From positions 146,879-210,878 of the forward strand of contig DEKK01000012.1 in NCBI GenBank assembly GCA_002353815.1: 64,000 nucleotides of DNA, written 5' to 3'. The notes under the pieces were generated by a model. That model had not been told where the DNA came from and ran no database searches. It was given only the letters and a program-made list of their open reading frames with translations. Within the stretch, counting starts at the first letter, position 1. Each line of letters opens with the position of its first letter. Positions 54,702 through 63,528 of the stretch are shown here, piece after piece. The translations under genes and the position numbers were made by a program. The DNA is from Bifidobacteriaceae bacterium UBA2724 (GTDB taxonomy: Bacteria > Actinomycetota > Actinomycetes > Actinomycetales > Bifidobacteriaceae).

Positions 54702-55541
54702 TCATCGTGTGAGCCAGAGCAGGTATTCCTCGTTGCCATGCGTGCCTTCGATCGGCGAGGGAGCCAGCCCCCGGCGGGTGAAACCGTTGCCAAGGGCGCA
54801 ACGCAGGACCTTGTCGACGGCTGCGTCCCGCAGATGCTGGTCGTGCACGATGCCGTTCTTGCCGAGGTTCCCCTTCCCCACTTCGAACTGCGGCTTGACC
54901 AGCAGCACCACGGTGGGGTGCGTTTCGGGCGCCGCGTCGAGGATGCGCGCGATGACGGGGATCACATAGGTCAGTGAGATGAACGACACGTCGGAGACGA
55001 CGAACGACGGGACGTAGGGCAGGTCGGCGGCCTCGACGTCGCGGATGTTGACACCGCTCATCTCGATCACCCGCGGGTCGTCGGCGATGCGCGGGGCAAG
55101 CTGCCCGTGTCCGACATCAAGGGCGATGACGCTGCGCGCGCCCCGCCGCAGGAGCACTTCGGTGAAACCGCCCGTGGACGCGCCGATGTCAAGGCAGCGT
55201 GCGTCGCGCGGCGACGGCAGGTCGAAGACGTTGAACGCCCCGACGAGCTTCAGCGCCCCGCGCGAGACGTAGTCGCCTTCGTTGTCGACGCGCAGGCTGT
55301 CGTGGGGCAACACGCGCTGCGACGCCTTGCGCACGCGGGTTCCGTTCACAGTGACCGCGCCGCGTTTGATCAAAGACTGGGCCCGGGTGCGCGACGCGAC
55401 GAGGCCGCGGGCCACAAGCGCCGCGTCACACCTGTCACCCTGCGGCGCGGATTCCTCGGCACGGGCGGAACGGTCCGGCATTGCGGGAGCTGCGCCGAAT
55501 CGGACGGATGCGGCGCGGCCGTCATGATATTTCGCCGACAC
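54702..55541 (-). CDS. tlyA: TlyA-family rRNA 2'-O-methyltransferase/hemolysin
   Basis: 279 residues. An S4 RNA-binding domain (about 38-98: DAALVARGLVASRTRAQSLI, KRGAVTVNGTRV) precedes an FtsJ-type methyltransferase domain with SAM motif CLDIGASTGGFTEVLLRRGA and the catalytic Asp-Lys region (VVSDVSFISL, LVKPQFEVGK). In mycobacteria TlyA methylates 16S and 23S rRNA and its loss gives capreomycin resistance. The start is GTG at 55541 behind GGAAGGTGAG; an ATG at 55556 overlaps the small gene upstream. It lies within the conserved tyrS-to-recN cluster. Confidence 0.93.
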   Translation of the reverse strand: MSAKYHDGRAASVRFGAAPAMPDRSARAEESAPQGDRCDAALVARGLVASRTRAQSLIKRGAVTVNGTRVRKASQRVLPHDSLRVDNEGDYVSRGALKLVGAFNVFDLPSPRDARCLDIGASTGGFTEVLLRRGARSVIALDVGHGQLAPRIADDPRVIEMSGVNIRDVEAADLPYVPSFVVSDVSFISLTYVIPVIARILDAAPETHPTVVLLVKPQFEVGKGNLGKNGIVHDQHLRDAAVDKVLRCALGNGFTRRGLAPSPIEGTHGNEEYLLWLTR

Positions 55542-55545
55542 GCAC

Positions 55546-55812
55546 TCACCTTCCATGGCGGTGGCGCTTGCCTGCGCCCTCCGAATGTCCACTCTGGCGC
55601 GGGAAGGCACCGCCCTGCCGCCGGCCGGAGCCGCTGCCATCCTGGCCGTCCACGGAATCGAGCTCGCGCTGGAGGTCGTCGAGCACTCCGCGGAAGGCCT
55701 CGGTCTGCGCCGCGTAATCGTTGTCATCGAGTCCGCCCAACGCCGGATACCGCCGGGACAGCTCGGCATCGGCATTGAACGGCGTTTCGGCGCCGGCAGT
55801 GTCGTCGCTCAT
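55546..55812 (-). CDS. Small protein, positional equivalent of mycobacterial Rv1693
   Basis: 88 residues, hydrophilic. A likely helix (SRRYPALGGLDDNDYAAQTEAF... LDDLQRELDSV region, about 18-55) is followed by a basic Gly/Ser/Arg/His tail ending KRHRHGR. M. tuberculosis has a small gene, Rv1693, at the same place between the HAD phosphatase and tlyA; here, too, the gene is 10 bp from one and 4 bp from the other. The start ATG at 55812 has GAAGG upstream. Function unknown; the position and coupling are the case for a real gene. Confidence 0.8.
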   Translation of the reverse strand: MSDDTAGAETPFNADAELSRRYPALGGLDDNDYAAQTEAFRGVLDDLQRELDSVDGQDGSGSGRRQGGAFPRQSGHSEGAGKRHRHGR

Positions 55813-55822
55813 GATGGCGCCT

Positions 55823-56914
55823 TCAGTCGCCGCAGCCACGCAGGGCCTGCGGGAATTCAGGGATGCGGAGGGTACCGGCGTCCAGCCCCTGGTCGTCCAT
55901 CGCCTGCCACACGCAGTCGCAGGCGGCGCGCAGCCCGTCGAGCGTGTCCGGATGTTCGCTCGGGACACCGTCGATGGTGATGCTGAGCTCGTTCCCACAG
56001 ATGCGCGCGGTGGCCGCGTTGCAGCTGTACGAACCGTCGGCATTGCGGGTGACGGCGGGCTGCGGCAGGTTGAGGCCGCGCAGGTCGGCGGTCACGTAGG
56101 TGGGGCGATGGATGGGCTCCGCCGTGATGATCGAGGCTGGCGTGGCGACGCCCGTCAGCACGACCAGCGAATCGTATCCGCCGCGGTTGGCGGCCTCGAT
56201 GTCGGTGTCGAGGCGGTCGCCGCACGGAAGGGACTTCTCGACCGGCACGAGGTCGGCGGTCTGCGAGAACAGCATGCGCGATTCGTCGTACATCGCCGCC
56301 TCGGGTTTGCCTGCGGACGCCTCGGGCTTCTTGCCCGTGGCCACGGTGACGGGGATCTGCATGGCGCCGTTCCCGGGGGCAATGCCACCTTCGCGCGGAA
56401 TCGTGAGATCCTTGTTGGTCACGAAATAGCGCGCGCCGTTGTGGATGGCGTACGATGCCTCGGCCAGCTCGGCCCAGCTCAGGTCCTGATGCCAGGACTG
56501 AATCACCGCGTCCGGGTTCTCGGCGGCGGTATGGACGGGCACCAGCCCGTTCTTGGCGATCTCTTCGCACAGATGCTCACGTCCGACCACCAGCACCTTG
56601 GACCGGGGAGGCAGCATCTGGGCGAGCATGCGGGCCGCGACGATGGCCGACGTGATGACCTGGTTGTCGGCGACCGTGAGGCCGAAGCCCTCGAGCTGCT
56701 CGGCGACGGTGCGCGGATACCGCGACGGGTTGTTCGTCGTGTACGAAATCTGCATTCCGTGGCTTTCGGCGTCGCCGATGCCCTCGGCCGCATGCTCGAC
56801 CGGGTTCTTGCCCCGGTACACCACGCCGTCCAGGTCGAGCAACGCCAGGTCGTAGATCTCACTCAGCGGTTTGTCCGTGGATTTCAGAGCGTGCGGTTCG
56901 ATGGGTGCGTTCAT
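55823..56914 (-). CDS. HAD-IIA family phosphatase (NagD/glycerol-3-phosphate phosphatase-like)
   Basis: 363 residues. Motif I is LALLDLDGVVYRG, followed by ISYTTNNPSRYP (motif II, Thr-Asn-Asn) and the IIA cap; the C-terminal motif IV region is CGDRLDTDIEAANRGGYDSL. FVTNKDLTIPREGGIAPGNGA is typical of the NagD group. Its counterpart in M. tuberculosis (Rv1692) is a glycerol-3-phosphate phosphatase. The start shares four bases (ATGA) with the end of the RGG-rich gene. The first 20 residues and the last 60, with a Cys-containing region, exceed the core. Confidence 0.92.
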   Translation of the reverse strand: MNAPIEPHALKSTDKPLSEIYDLALLDLDGVVYRGKNPVEHAAEGIGDAESHGMQISYTTNNPSRYPRTVAEQLEGFGLTVADNQVITSAIVAARMLAQMLPPRSKVLVVGREHLCEEIAKNGLVPVHTAAENPDAVIQSWHQDLSWAELAEASYAIHNGARYFVTNKDLTIPREGGIAPGNGAMQIPVTVATGKKPEASAGKPEAAMYDESRMLFSQTADLVPVEKSLPCGDRLDTDIEAANRGGYDSLVVLTGVATPASIITAEPIHRPTYVTADLRGLNLPQPAVTRNADGSYSCNAATARICGNELSITIDGVPSEHPDTLDGLRAACDCVWQAMDDQGLDAGTLRIPEFPQALRGCGD

Positions 56915-59145
56915 TCGGCGTCTGCCTCCGTGGCATCGGCGGCTTCGCCCGTGGCGTCGGCGGCCGGTTCGTCGGAATCCGCGGTATCGGCTGCGGCAGG
57001 TTCAGCCGCGTCCTGTGCCGGCTCGGCGTTCTCGGATGCCTCGGTCGGCTCGGCGTCGCCATCCTCATCCGCGCTGTCTTCGGCGGCGTTGGCGTCATTG
57101 GATGCGGCGTCGGCGGTTTCCGCCGTGGGATCCGCATCGTCGGCGGTTTCCGCGCTCTCCGATGCGGTTTCCTCGGTAGACTCGGCGGCGGCGGTCTCGC
57201 CTTCCGTCGTATCGGCGGTCCCGGCGGCGTCATCCTCAGTCTCGCCGGTCTCGGCGTTCTCGTCGTCGGCGTCCTCGTCACCGCTGGTCAGGCCGTCTTC
57301 CTCGGCCATGCGGGCGGCGCGGCGCTCCTCGGCCTCGCGACGTTCCTCTTCCTCGGCCTCGGCGATGTCTTCGTCGGTCACGAAGCCGCCACGGATGATC
57401 TCTTCCGGATTCAGCGCCTCGAGATCGTTGTCGATCAGCATGTCATCGGCGATCTCATCGTCATCGCGGTCGGCGTATTCGTCTTCGAGCTTGCCGATGA
57501 TGTCATCGAGCTTGCGGGCCTCGTCCTCATGGCCTGCCTGCTCGAGCAGGTTCTGCTCGGCCTGCAGGGCGCGCATGCGATACGGGCCGTTGAGGTCCTT
57601 GAGATGCGACACGGTGTGGATGAGCTTCAGCGCCTGGTCCCAGCGGCTCAGGTCGCCCAAGGCCCCCGCGTACACGATGAGCAGGTCGACCTTGGACCCA
57701 CCCATGACGCTGCGGGCGTCATCGCTCTGTGCAATCTCGATGGCCTTCTCAGGATGGCCTTCGGCGCGTTCGCAATCGGCGATGAACGGCAGGTAGTCGG
57801 ACTCGCCGTTCATGCGGTAGGCCGTGCGGAATTCGCGCAGCGCGGTCTTGAAATCACCGACGCGATACGCCACGAACGCATAGGTCTCGCGCGCGAAATC
57901 GACGCGCGACGCCTGGTGCGCGACCCACTTGGCGTGGGCCATGGCGGCCTTCGGATCGGTTTCGACGAGCGAATCGGCAGCGAGGATGTGCAGGCCGATG
58001 TTCTCGGCATGTTCTTTCGACAGGCCGCGCAGACGCTCGCGCTCGTCGTCGGAAAGCATGTTCCACGTCATGCCCTCGGGCATGGCGGGTTCGCCGGGGC
58101 GCAGCATCTTGTAGGGGTTCTGCGTCGGATACGACACAGTGCCGTCGGAATTGCGGCGGCCGTCGCGATAGTTGGAATCGCTGTCGCGGCTGAAACGATG
58201 CTCGCGCTGGTAGTCGCGGCTGTCGCCGCGCCCCTTATAGGTATCCTCGCCGTCGTGACGGGAGTTGCCACGCCCGTCACGCGAGAAGTCACGGTTGCCC
58301 TTGCGGAAATCCTTGTGGAAGTCCCTGCGGTCGTCCTTGCGGAACCCGCGGTCCCCCTTGTGGAAGTCCCTGCGGCCGTTCCGTGAGAAACCGCGGTTGT
58401 CATCGCGGTCGCCGTTGCGCGAGTAGCGCGGATTGCCACCCTCGCCCTGCTCGTCGCGCCTGTGGAAATCACGACGGTCGTCGCGGTCGCGGAAGTTGCG
58501 GCCGCCACCACGCCGGTCGTCGCGCCCGTAGCCACGGTTGCCACCGAAACCGCCGCGGCTGTCGCGGCGATCGGACTTGTGGAAGTCGCGACGGTCGGAA
58601 TCCCTGCGGTCGAAGCCGCGGTCACCGCGCTGCTCGCCGTCACGGTTAAAATCGCGCTGGCCGTCATCGCGGCGGAAGTCGCGACGCTCGCCGTCACGAT
58701 GGAATCCTCCGCGGCGGTCGGACTTGTGGAAGTCACCGCGCCCGAAACCGCGGTTGCCTCCGTTGGAGCGGCGTCCCTTGAAATCACCGCGGTGCTCGCG
58801 GTCGCCATTGAACTCGCGCTTCTGGCCCTCGCCGCCTTCGAAGCGGGAGTCGCCGGAACGCCTGTCGTCGGAGCTGTGGTCGCCGTACGACTTGCGGTAT
58901 CCGCCGTTCTTGTGGAATCCGCCCTTGTGGAAGTCGCGACCGCCTTCGCCGCCGCGGCCGCCGTGGCCGAATCCGCCGCGCGAGCCGCCGAATCCGCCGC
59001 GCCCGCCGTTGCTGTGTCCGCCGTGGCCGAATCCGCCGCGCGAGCCGCCGAATCCGCCGCGCCCGCCGTTGCTATGTCCGCCGTGGCCGTAGCCACCGCG
59101 CCCGGATCCGCCCTTGTGTCCGAATCCACCGTTGTTTTCGCTCAT
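56911..59145 (-). CDS. RGG-rich, TPR-containing, acidic-tailed protein (Rv1691-type core)
   Basis: 744 residues in three parts. Residues 1-343 are intrinsically disordered and strongly basic: GFGHGGHSNGGRGGF repeats, RGG and RG motifs, and repeated DFHK[SG] elements (RRDFHKSDRRD, RRDFHKGDRG). The middle (344-560) is a helical domain like tetratricopeptide repeats (AAMAHAKWVAHQASRVDFAR, VGDFKTALREFRTAYRMNG, RWDQALKLIHTVSHLKDL). Residues 561-744 run from a Glu/Arg helix into an Ala/Glu/Asp/Thr-only acidic tail (613-744). In mycobacteria the same site holds a short TPR protein (Rv1691), so the middle is the conserved core. RGG tails bind RNA and drive condensates in eukaryotes. The ATG at 59145 has GGAGGAACA upstream. 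It is coupled to the HAD gene. Confidence 0.88.
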   Translation of the reverse strand: MSENNGGFGHKGGSGRGGYGHGGHSNGGRGGFGGSRGGFGHGGHSNGGRGGFGGSRGGFGHGGRGGEGGRDFHKGGFHKNGGYRKSYGDHSSDDRRSGDSRFEGGEGQKREFNGDREHRGDFKGRRSNGGNRGFGRGDFHKSDRRGGFHRDGERRDFRRDDGQRDFNRDGEQRGDRGFDRRDSDRRDFHKSDRRDSRGGFGGNRGYGRDDRRGGGRNFRDRDDRRDFHRRDEQGEGGNPRYSRNGDRDDNRGFSRNGRRDFHKGDRGFRKDDRRDFHKDFRKGNRDFSRDGRGNSRHDGEDTYKGRGDSRDYQREHRFSRDSDSNYRDGRRNSDGTVSYPTQNPYKMLRPGEPAMPEGMTWNMLSDDERERLRGLSKEHAENIGLHILAADSLVETDPKAAMAHAKWVAHQASRVDFARETYAFVAYRVGDFKTALREFRTAYRMNGESDYLPFIADCERAEGHPEKAIEIAQSDDARSVMGGSKVDLLIVYAGALGDLSRWDQALKLIHTVSHLKDLNGPYRMRALQAEQNLLEQAGHEDEARKLDDIIGKLEDEYADRDDDEIADDMLIDNDLEALNPEEIIRGGFVTDEDIAEAEEEERREAEERRAARMAEEDGLTSGDEDADDENAETGETEDDAAGTADTTEGETAAAESTEETASESAETADDADPTAETADAASNDANAAEDSADEDGDAEPTEASENAEPAQDAAEPAAADTADSDEPAADATGEAADATEADAE
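58961..59089. repeat. 60-bp tandem duplication in the RGG region
   Basis: 58961-59020 and 59021-59080 are the same 60-bp unit with one difference (GTG/ATG), followed by a nine-base third start. It encodes the 20-residue unit containing GGHSNGGRGGFGGSRGGFGH, so RGG content grows by whole-unit duplication. Confidence 0.93.
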
Positions 59146-59212
59146 TGTTCCTCCAGTGCCGGCGTCCGCCGGTCAGCCGTGTCTCGTTATCCGAGTCGTG
59201 ATGTTGTTATCC

Positions 59213-59244
59213 GTGATAGTGATACGTGGTGATGGTGATATGTG
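59213..59244. repeat. 16-bp tandem duplication between tyrS and the RGG-protein gene
   Basis: GTGATAGTGATACGTG (59213-59228) is followed by GTGATGGTGATATGTG (59229-59244), matching at 14 of 16 positions. It lies in the 166-bp gap upstream of the RGG-protein gene, near its ribosome site. Purpose unknown. Confidence 0.6.
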
Positions 59245-59311
59245 TTAGCTGTGCCCATGGTGCCGGCAGACCGGATGCCGCCGCGGCACGGCGCGCCCGG
59301 CGCATCCCGGG

Positions 59312-60634
59312 CTATTCGCCCAGCTCGATGGCGCCGACGGCCTTTTTGCCGCGACGGACCACCGCGAAACGGCCGTTGAGGAAGTCCTCGCCGGCGAGTT
59401 CGGCGTTTTCGTCTTCGACGCGCACGTTGTTGACATAGAGGCCACCGGACTTGATGGTCTTGCGGCCTTCGGAGATGGACTTGACGAGGCCGGACTTCAC
59501 GGCCGCCTCAGCCACTCGCATGCCGGGCGCGCCCTGGGCGAACGCAGCCTGGCCATTCTCGTCCTTCACCTTGACGCCGTCAAGCGCGGCCTCGAGGGTG
59601 TCTTCGCCGATGGTCGACAGATCGCCGTGGCCGAACAGCGCGGCCGAGGCGTCGATCGCCTGCTGGGTCGCGTCGTCGCCATGCACGAAGCTCGTGACCT
59701 CCCACGCCAGCGTACGCTGCGCCTCGCGGGCGCCAGGGTTCGTCTCGACCTCGCCGGCAAGGCGTTCGATTTCGTCCTTGGGCAGGAACGTGAACACCTT
59801 GAGCAGCTTCACCACCTGGTCGTCGGGCTGGTTGAACCAGAACTGGTAGAACTTGTACGGGCTCAGCATGGTGGGATCGAGCCACATGGCGTTGCCTTCG
59901 GACTTGCCGAACTTCTTGCCCTGTGAATCGGTGATGATGGGGCTGGTCATGACGTTGACGTTCACGCCGCGGACCTTGCGGATCAGGTCGAGGCCCGACG
60001 TGAGGTTGCCCCATTGGTCGGCGCCGCCGGTCTCGAGCACCACGCCGTATTCGTCGTACAGGTGCAGGAAGTCGTTGCCCTGCAGCACCTGGTAGCTGAA
60101 CTCCGTGAACGAGATGCCTTCTTCGGAGTTCAGGCGGCGCGCCACGGTCTCCTTGCTCAGCATGGTGCCGAGGCGGAAGTTCTTGCCCACGTCGCGCAGG
60201 AAGTCGATGACCGACATGTTGGCGGTCCAGTCGTAGTTGTTGACGAAACGCACGGCGTTGTCGCCTTCGGGCGACAGGAAGCGTGAGATCTGCGCGCGCA
60301 GACGTTCCACCCACCCGGCGACGACCTCCTTGGGGTTGAGCACGCGCTCGCCGCTTTGACGCGGGTCGCCGATGAGGCCGGTGGCTCCGCCGACGACGGC
60401 ATACGGCTGGTGTCCGTCCTCCTGCAGATGGCGCATGACGATGAGCTGCACGAGATTGCCGATGTGCAGTGACGGCGCCGTGGGATCGAAGCCGCAATAG
60501 TAAGCGATGGGATTGCCGTTCAGAGCGGCCGCCAGCCGCTCCTTGTCGGTGGACTGGTTGATCAGACCACGCCATTCCAGCTCCTCCATGGGTGTGGAGA
60601 AGCCAGCCTCCCTGTAATTCCTTACCTGGGCCAT
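59312..60634 (-). CDS. tyrS: Tyrosine--tRNA ligase
   Basis: Class I synthetase of 440 residues. The HIGH-type motif is HIGN (57-60) in FDPTAPSLHIGNLVQL; the KMSKS-equivalent is KFGKS in SQGKKFGKSEGNAMW; tyrosine-binding GGADQWGNLTSGLDLI and NYDWT are present, and a C-terminal S4 domain ends the protein (SEGRKTIKSGGLYVNN). ATG at 60634 with AGAGGGA upstream. It begins the conserved tyrS-to-recN cluster; 166 bp separate it from the RGG gene. Confidence 0.96.
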   Translation of the reverse strand: MAQVRNYREAGFSTPMEELEWRGLINQSTDKERLAAALNGNPIAYYCGFDPTAPSLHIGNLVQLIVMRHLQEDGHQPYAVVGGATGLIGDPRQSGERVLNPKEVVAGWVERLRAQISRFLSPEGDNAVRFVNNYDWTANMSVIDFLRDVGKNFRLGTMLSKETVARRLNSEEGISFTEFSYQVLQGNDFLHLYDEYGVVLETGGADQWGNLTSGLDLIRKVRGVNVNVMTSPIITDSQGKKFGKSEGNAMWLDPTMLSPYKFYQFWFNQPDDQVVKLLKVFTFLPKDEIERLAGEVETNPGAREAQRTLAWEVTSFVHGDDATQQAIDASAALFGHGDLSTIGEDTLEAALDGVKVKDENGQAAFAQGAPGMRVAEAAVKSGLVKSISEGRKTIKSGGLYVNNVRVEDENAELAGEDFLNGRFAVVRRGKKAVGAIELGE

Positions 60635-61011
60635 GATGCTCCCTCTGTTGTTGTATGCACAACCGATGTGTACTGTGGCCATGCCGAAGCGTTTGCGGAT
60701 TGCGCCGAAGGCCGGCGCACAGGACCGACACATGTTTCATTGTCCGTAGATTCGAAAAGAAGCACGTGCCAGACGTCACTGCGCATCATACGCAACGTTC
60801 GATGGCTGCACGCAATCATAGTCATTGTGCCAGCCGATACCGACAGCAGCGCGGCGTCCGTCACCGTCGGACAAGCCCGGACGAGGCAACGGAAGGGGCC
60901 GTCGCGCCAAGGCCAGCATGCGGGGTTCGGCTCCGCGAGCGCCGCCGCGCCGAGACCGCACCGGGCTCCGTCAGCCGCCAGCCTGCCGCATCGCCGGGCG
61001 CTGCAGAGGCG
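60635..61011. other. Intergenic region upstream of tyrS
   Basis: About 377 bases between the end of the lipoprotein gene and tyrS on the same strand. It must hold the tyrS promoter and leader. No gene is supported; no T-box consensus was recognised. Confidence 0.5.
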
Positions 61012-62295
61012 TCACTGCAACTGCCACGTGTCGGGAGTGAATCCGACGTTCACATACCGCGGTTTGGCTGGTTGGGCAGGCGTGGCGACCGGAGCGGCAG
61101 TCTGGACCGGGACAGCGGTCTGGACAGGCGCGGTAGCCTGGGCTGGAGTCGAAACCGGAGCGGGCCCCTGGACTGGAGCCTGCGCGGGAGCGACGGCGGG
61201 AGGAACGGGGGCAGGGGACTGCATGCCAGGCATATCGAAGACATCCGGTGTGAATCCCGGGGCCGGGGTCTGCGTCTGCGGAACGGAAACCGCCACGGCC
61301 GGCTGGGCAGGCATGACCTGCTGCGGCGCAGTCTGCTGGGGAGCGGGCGACGGGGGCATCGCCGTTGCAGCCGCATACGGCTGTTCGGGCTGCTGCGGCA
61401 TGGATTGCTGCGCGGCATACTGCGCGGGCTGCGGCGTCGGCTGCTGCGGCATGATCGGCTGTCCGTTCTCATCGGTGGGATAGAACTCCTGCTGGCCATA
61501 AAGTCCCTGCGGTTGCATCTGCGCGTTGCCGATGGCGACGGGCACATTCGAGAGCTCGTCTCCGTTGGTCTCGCCGCTGACGGACGACGTATACGCATTG
61601 CCCAGCATCGCATCGGTGAGCGGCATGTCCATCATCTGCTCATACAGCAGGCTCTGCTGTTCGGCCGCGGAATCTCGCGCCGCGCTGACGGTCCTCTTCC
61701 TGTGAACGTATGATCCGATTCCCAGCGCCATCATGAGCACCACGAATGCGACGACTGCGATGAGCACGATCTGACCGGACGTCAGGCCGCCGTCCGAGCG
61801 ATACCCCATCGCCGTGGCCATCCTCTTCGCCGCGCCGCCCGTGGTATCGAGGCTGACTCCGCAGAACAGCGTGTTGCCGATGTAGTAGTACCCGACCCAC
61901 GCCGTCACACCGTTCTTCGAGACGGTTCCTTCGAAGCCGTTCTTCACCGCCGTGATGGTGCCGAGCTGCGACAGGGAATCTTTGGCATCGGACATCGCCG
62001 ATTCCAATTTCTTGGCATTTTGGAACACAACGAAAACCGTGACGGAATAGGTGGGATCGGAAACCGACGAACCGCTTATGCCGATAGCGCATGTCTGCAC
62101 GCCCGACAGCGAGCTCGTGCCCATGGACTCCTGGCATGTCTTGCCGTCCACGCTCATCACGCTCATGCCCATGTCTTGCGATTCCTTTTGGAAATCCTCC
62201 GCGGTAGGCGCCGACCCGGCGCATCCCGCCAGCGTCAGCACGGCGAAGACGCAGGCCATGACCATCATGACGATACGACAAGAGGTTCTCTCCAT
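61012..62295 (-). CDS. Lipoprotein with one C-terminal membrane helix and a Pro/Gln-rich tail
   Basis: 427 residues, not recognised. A signal peptide with lipobox LTLAGC (lipid on C25) is followed by a small extracellular domain (about 30-165) with three further cysteines (C54, C69, C145), then a membrane helix (about 175-196, ending at HRKR) and a cytoplasmic tail of 230 residues rich in Pro, Gln and Ala (PTPQPAQYAAQQSMPQQPEQ, many VQTA/APVP units). The domain is thus anchored on both sides. ATG at 62295 with AGGGGAGTGCT upstream. The next gene upstream has the same layout, so they are paralogues. The P/Q tails are of a type seen in actinobacterial cell-division or envelope scaffolds, but no function is assigned. 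Confidence 0.85.
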   Translation of the reverse strand: MERTSCRIVMMVMACVFAVLTLAGCAGSAPTAEDFQKESQDMGMSVMSVDGKTCQESMGTSSLSGVQTCAIGISGSSVSDPTYSVTVFVVFQNAKKLESAMSDAKDSLSQLGTITAVKNGFEGTVSKNGVTAWVGYYYIGNTLFCGVSLDTTGGAAKRMATAMGYRSDGGLTSGQIVLIAVVAFVVLMMALGIGSYVHRKRTVSAARDSAAEQQSLLYEQMMDMPLTDAMLGNAYTSSVSGETNGDELSNVPVAIGNAQMQPQGLYGQQEFYPTDENGQPIMPQQPTPQPAQYAAQQSMPQQPEQPYAAATAMPPSPAPQQTAPQQVMPAQPAVAVSVPQTQTPAPGFTPDVFDMPGMQSPAPVPPAVAPAQAPVQGPAPVSTPAQATAPVQTAVPVQTAAPVATPAQPAKPRYVNVGFTPDTWQLQ

Positions 62296-62676
62296 AGCAC
62301 TCCCCTATCTCCATGGAATGGCAAGGATCTGGGGTTGCCCGGCCATTCGTCGTCTTTCGCGCCGAATCATCTTCGAAACGACGATTCTTCTCTCTTCACA
62401 ATGCTACCGCGTTCGTGGCGCCGTGAGGGACCTCGTGTTGCGGCGCAGACAGATACGCGGCGGAGGATGCATGGCACCACGGCGCCAGGGAACGCAGGCT
62501 AGGTGGCGCACACCCGCGGACACGCCTGCGGACGGCGTCGCACGGAAGGCGCCATTGCGCCAAAACGACGCAGGGCACAGCCGGAATCTGCCCGGACTAC
62601 GCCCTGTATCGGTGCACAGGAGATTGAGCTACGGAGACACGTGCCTGAGGGAATCCCTGCACGAGTTGCCGGCATG
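62296..62676. other. Intergenic region between paralogous lipoprotein genes
   Basis: About 380 bases on the same strand as both flanking genes. It shows no coding features. The promoter and leader of the downstream lipoprotein must lie at its left end. Confidence 0.5.
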
Positions 62677-63528
62677 CTACTGCTGTTGCCGTGCCTGTTG
62701 CCGTGCCCTTTCTTGCTGCTGCGGCTGCCGTTCCTGCGGCTGTGCCGGTTGCTGCTGAACCGGCTGGGCCTGCTGCGGCATCGGCTGAGGCGCCTGGGGA
62801 TACATGGCCTGTGGCGCGGTTTTCTTCTGCGAGGTGTGCAGCAGCACCACGATTGCGAGGGCGATGAGGGCGAGCACCACGACCGTCACGACGATGATGG
62901 TCATGAGCACACGCTTGGCCGCGGCCTGCTGCTTGTCAAGGAAGCCTTGTGCGAAATCACGGCCGTTGGACGCATTGTCCAAGGCGGTGTCCACAAGAAG
63001 CACGGAATCGTCGACGCCATAGATTCCGGCCCATTCCGTACCCGATGACAATTCATAGCCATTGTCCGTCGCGGACGAGCTCTGCGCATTCGACTTCAAC
63101 GCATCGTTGATGGCGTCGGCGAGCTCCGTCCGGTCGTCGATGCCACTCGAACCGCCGCTCGATCCATTACCGCTCGTGTCAATCACAAAAAGGAAAACGT
63201 ACATGTCGTCTTTCGTGGCAAGGGCGCAGGTGAACAGCTTGTCGTAGGAACCGACGATGCCGGTCAGCGCATCCTCGCATTCCGAGGAGTCTTTTTCGAC
63301 GCTGAGACCTTGCTCCTGGGCATACTCGGCGAAGGAGTTCTCGGTCGACGAGTTCGTGGTCGCCCCCGAACCGCTGCTGACACGGGACTGGGATGTGCAG
63401 CCCGCGAGTGTGGCAAGCAGCATCGCCATCACGGCTGCGAGCGCGGCAATGCGAAGGATGCACCGTGCAACGCCCGGAGCGGGGCCTCGCCCATGACCAT
63501 CGCCGGATTGCAAAGAACAAGATGCCAT
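62677..63528 (-). CDS. Paralogous lipoprotein with membrane helix and Gln-rich tail
   Basis: 283 residues, not recognised. A long signal region ends in the lipobox LATLAGC (C44). The extracellular domain (about 62-200) carries two cysteines (C84, C101) matching the first pair of the neighbouring protein (CxDAL... FTCAL here, CQESM... QTCAI there), then a membrane helix (207-230) and a short tail ending in Gln/Arg (QQPAQPQERQPQQQERARQQ). The ATG at 63528 has AAAAGGGGAAAG upstream; an earlier ATG pair at 63552 lacks such a site. It forms a tandem group with the genes on both sides. Confidence 0.83.
   Translation of the reverse strand: MASCSLQSGDGHGRGPAPGVARCILRIAALAAVMAMLLATLAGCTSQSRVSSGSGATTNSSTENSFAEYAQEQGLSVEKDSSECEDALTGIVGSYDKLFTCALATKDDMYVFLFVIDTSGNGSSGGSSGIDDRTELADAINDALKSNAQSSSATDNGYELSSGTEWAGIYGVDDSVLLVDTALDNASNGRDFAQGFLDKQQAAAKRVLMTIIVVTVVVLALIALAIVVLLHTSQKKTAPQAMYPQAPQPMPQQAQPVQQQPAQPQERQPQQQERARQQARQQQ

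Noticed and set aside
54493..54801. Longer nadK start
   Set aside because: The added 100 residues are Arg/Gly-rich without family similarity; GAGAGGAGG precedes the GTG at 54492.
56905..58386. Plus-strand hydrophobic-looking frame opposite the RGG gene
   Set aside because: The repeats of the RGG gene read in antisense as Val/Ala/Leu-rich sequence; the minus-strand gene has a strong ribosome site and overlaps its neighbour properly.
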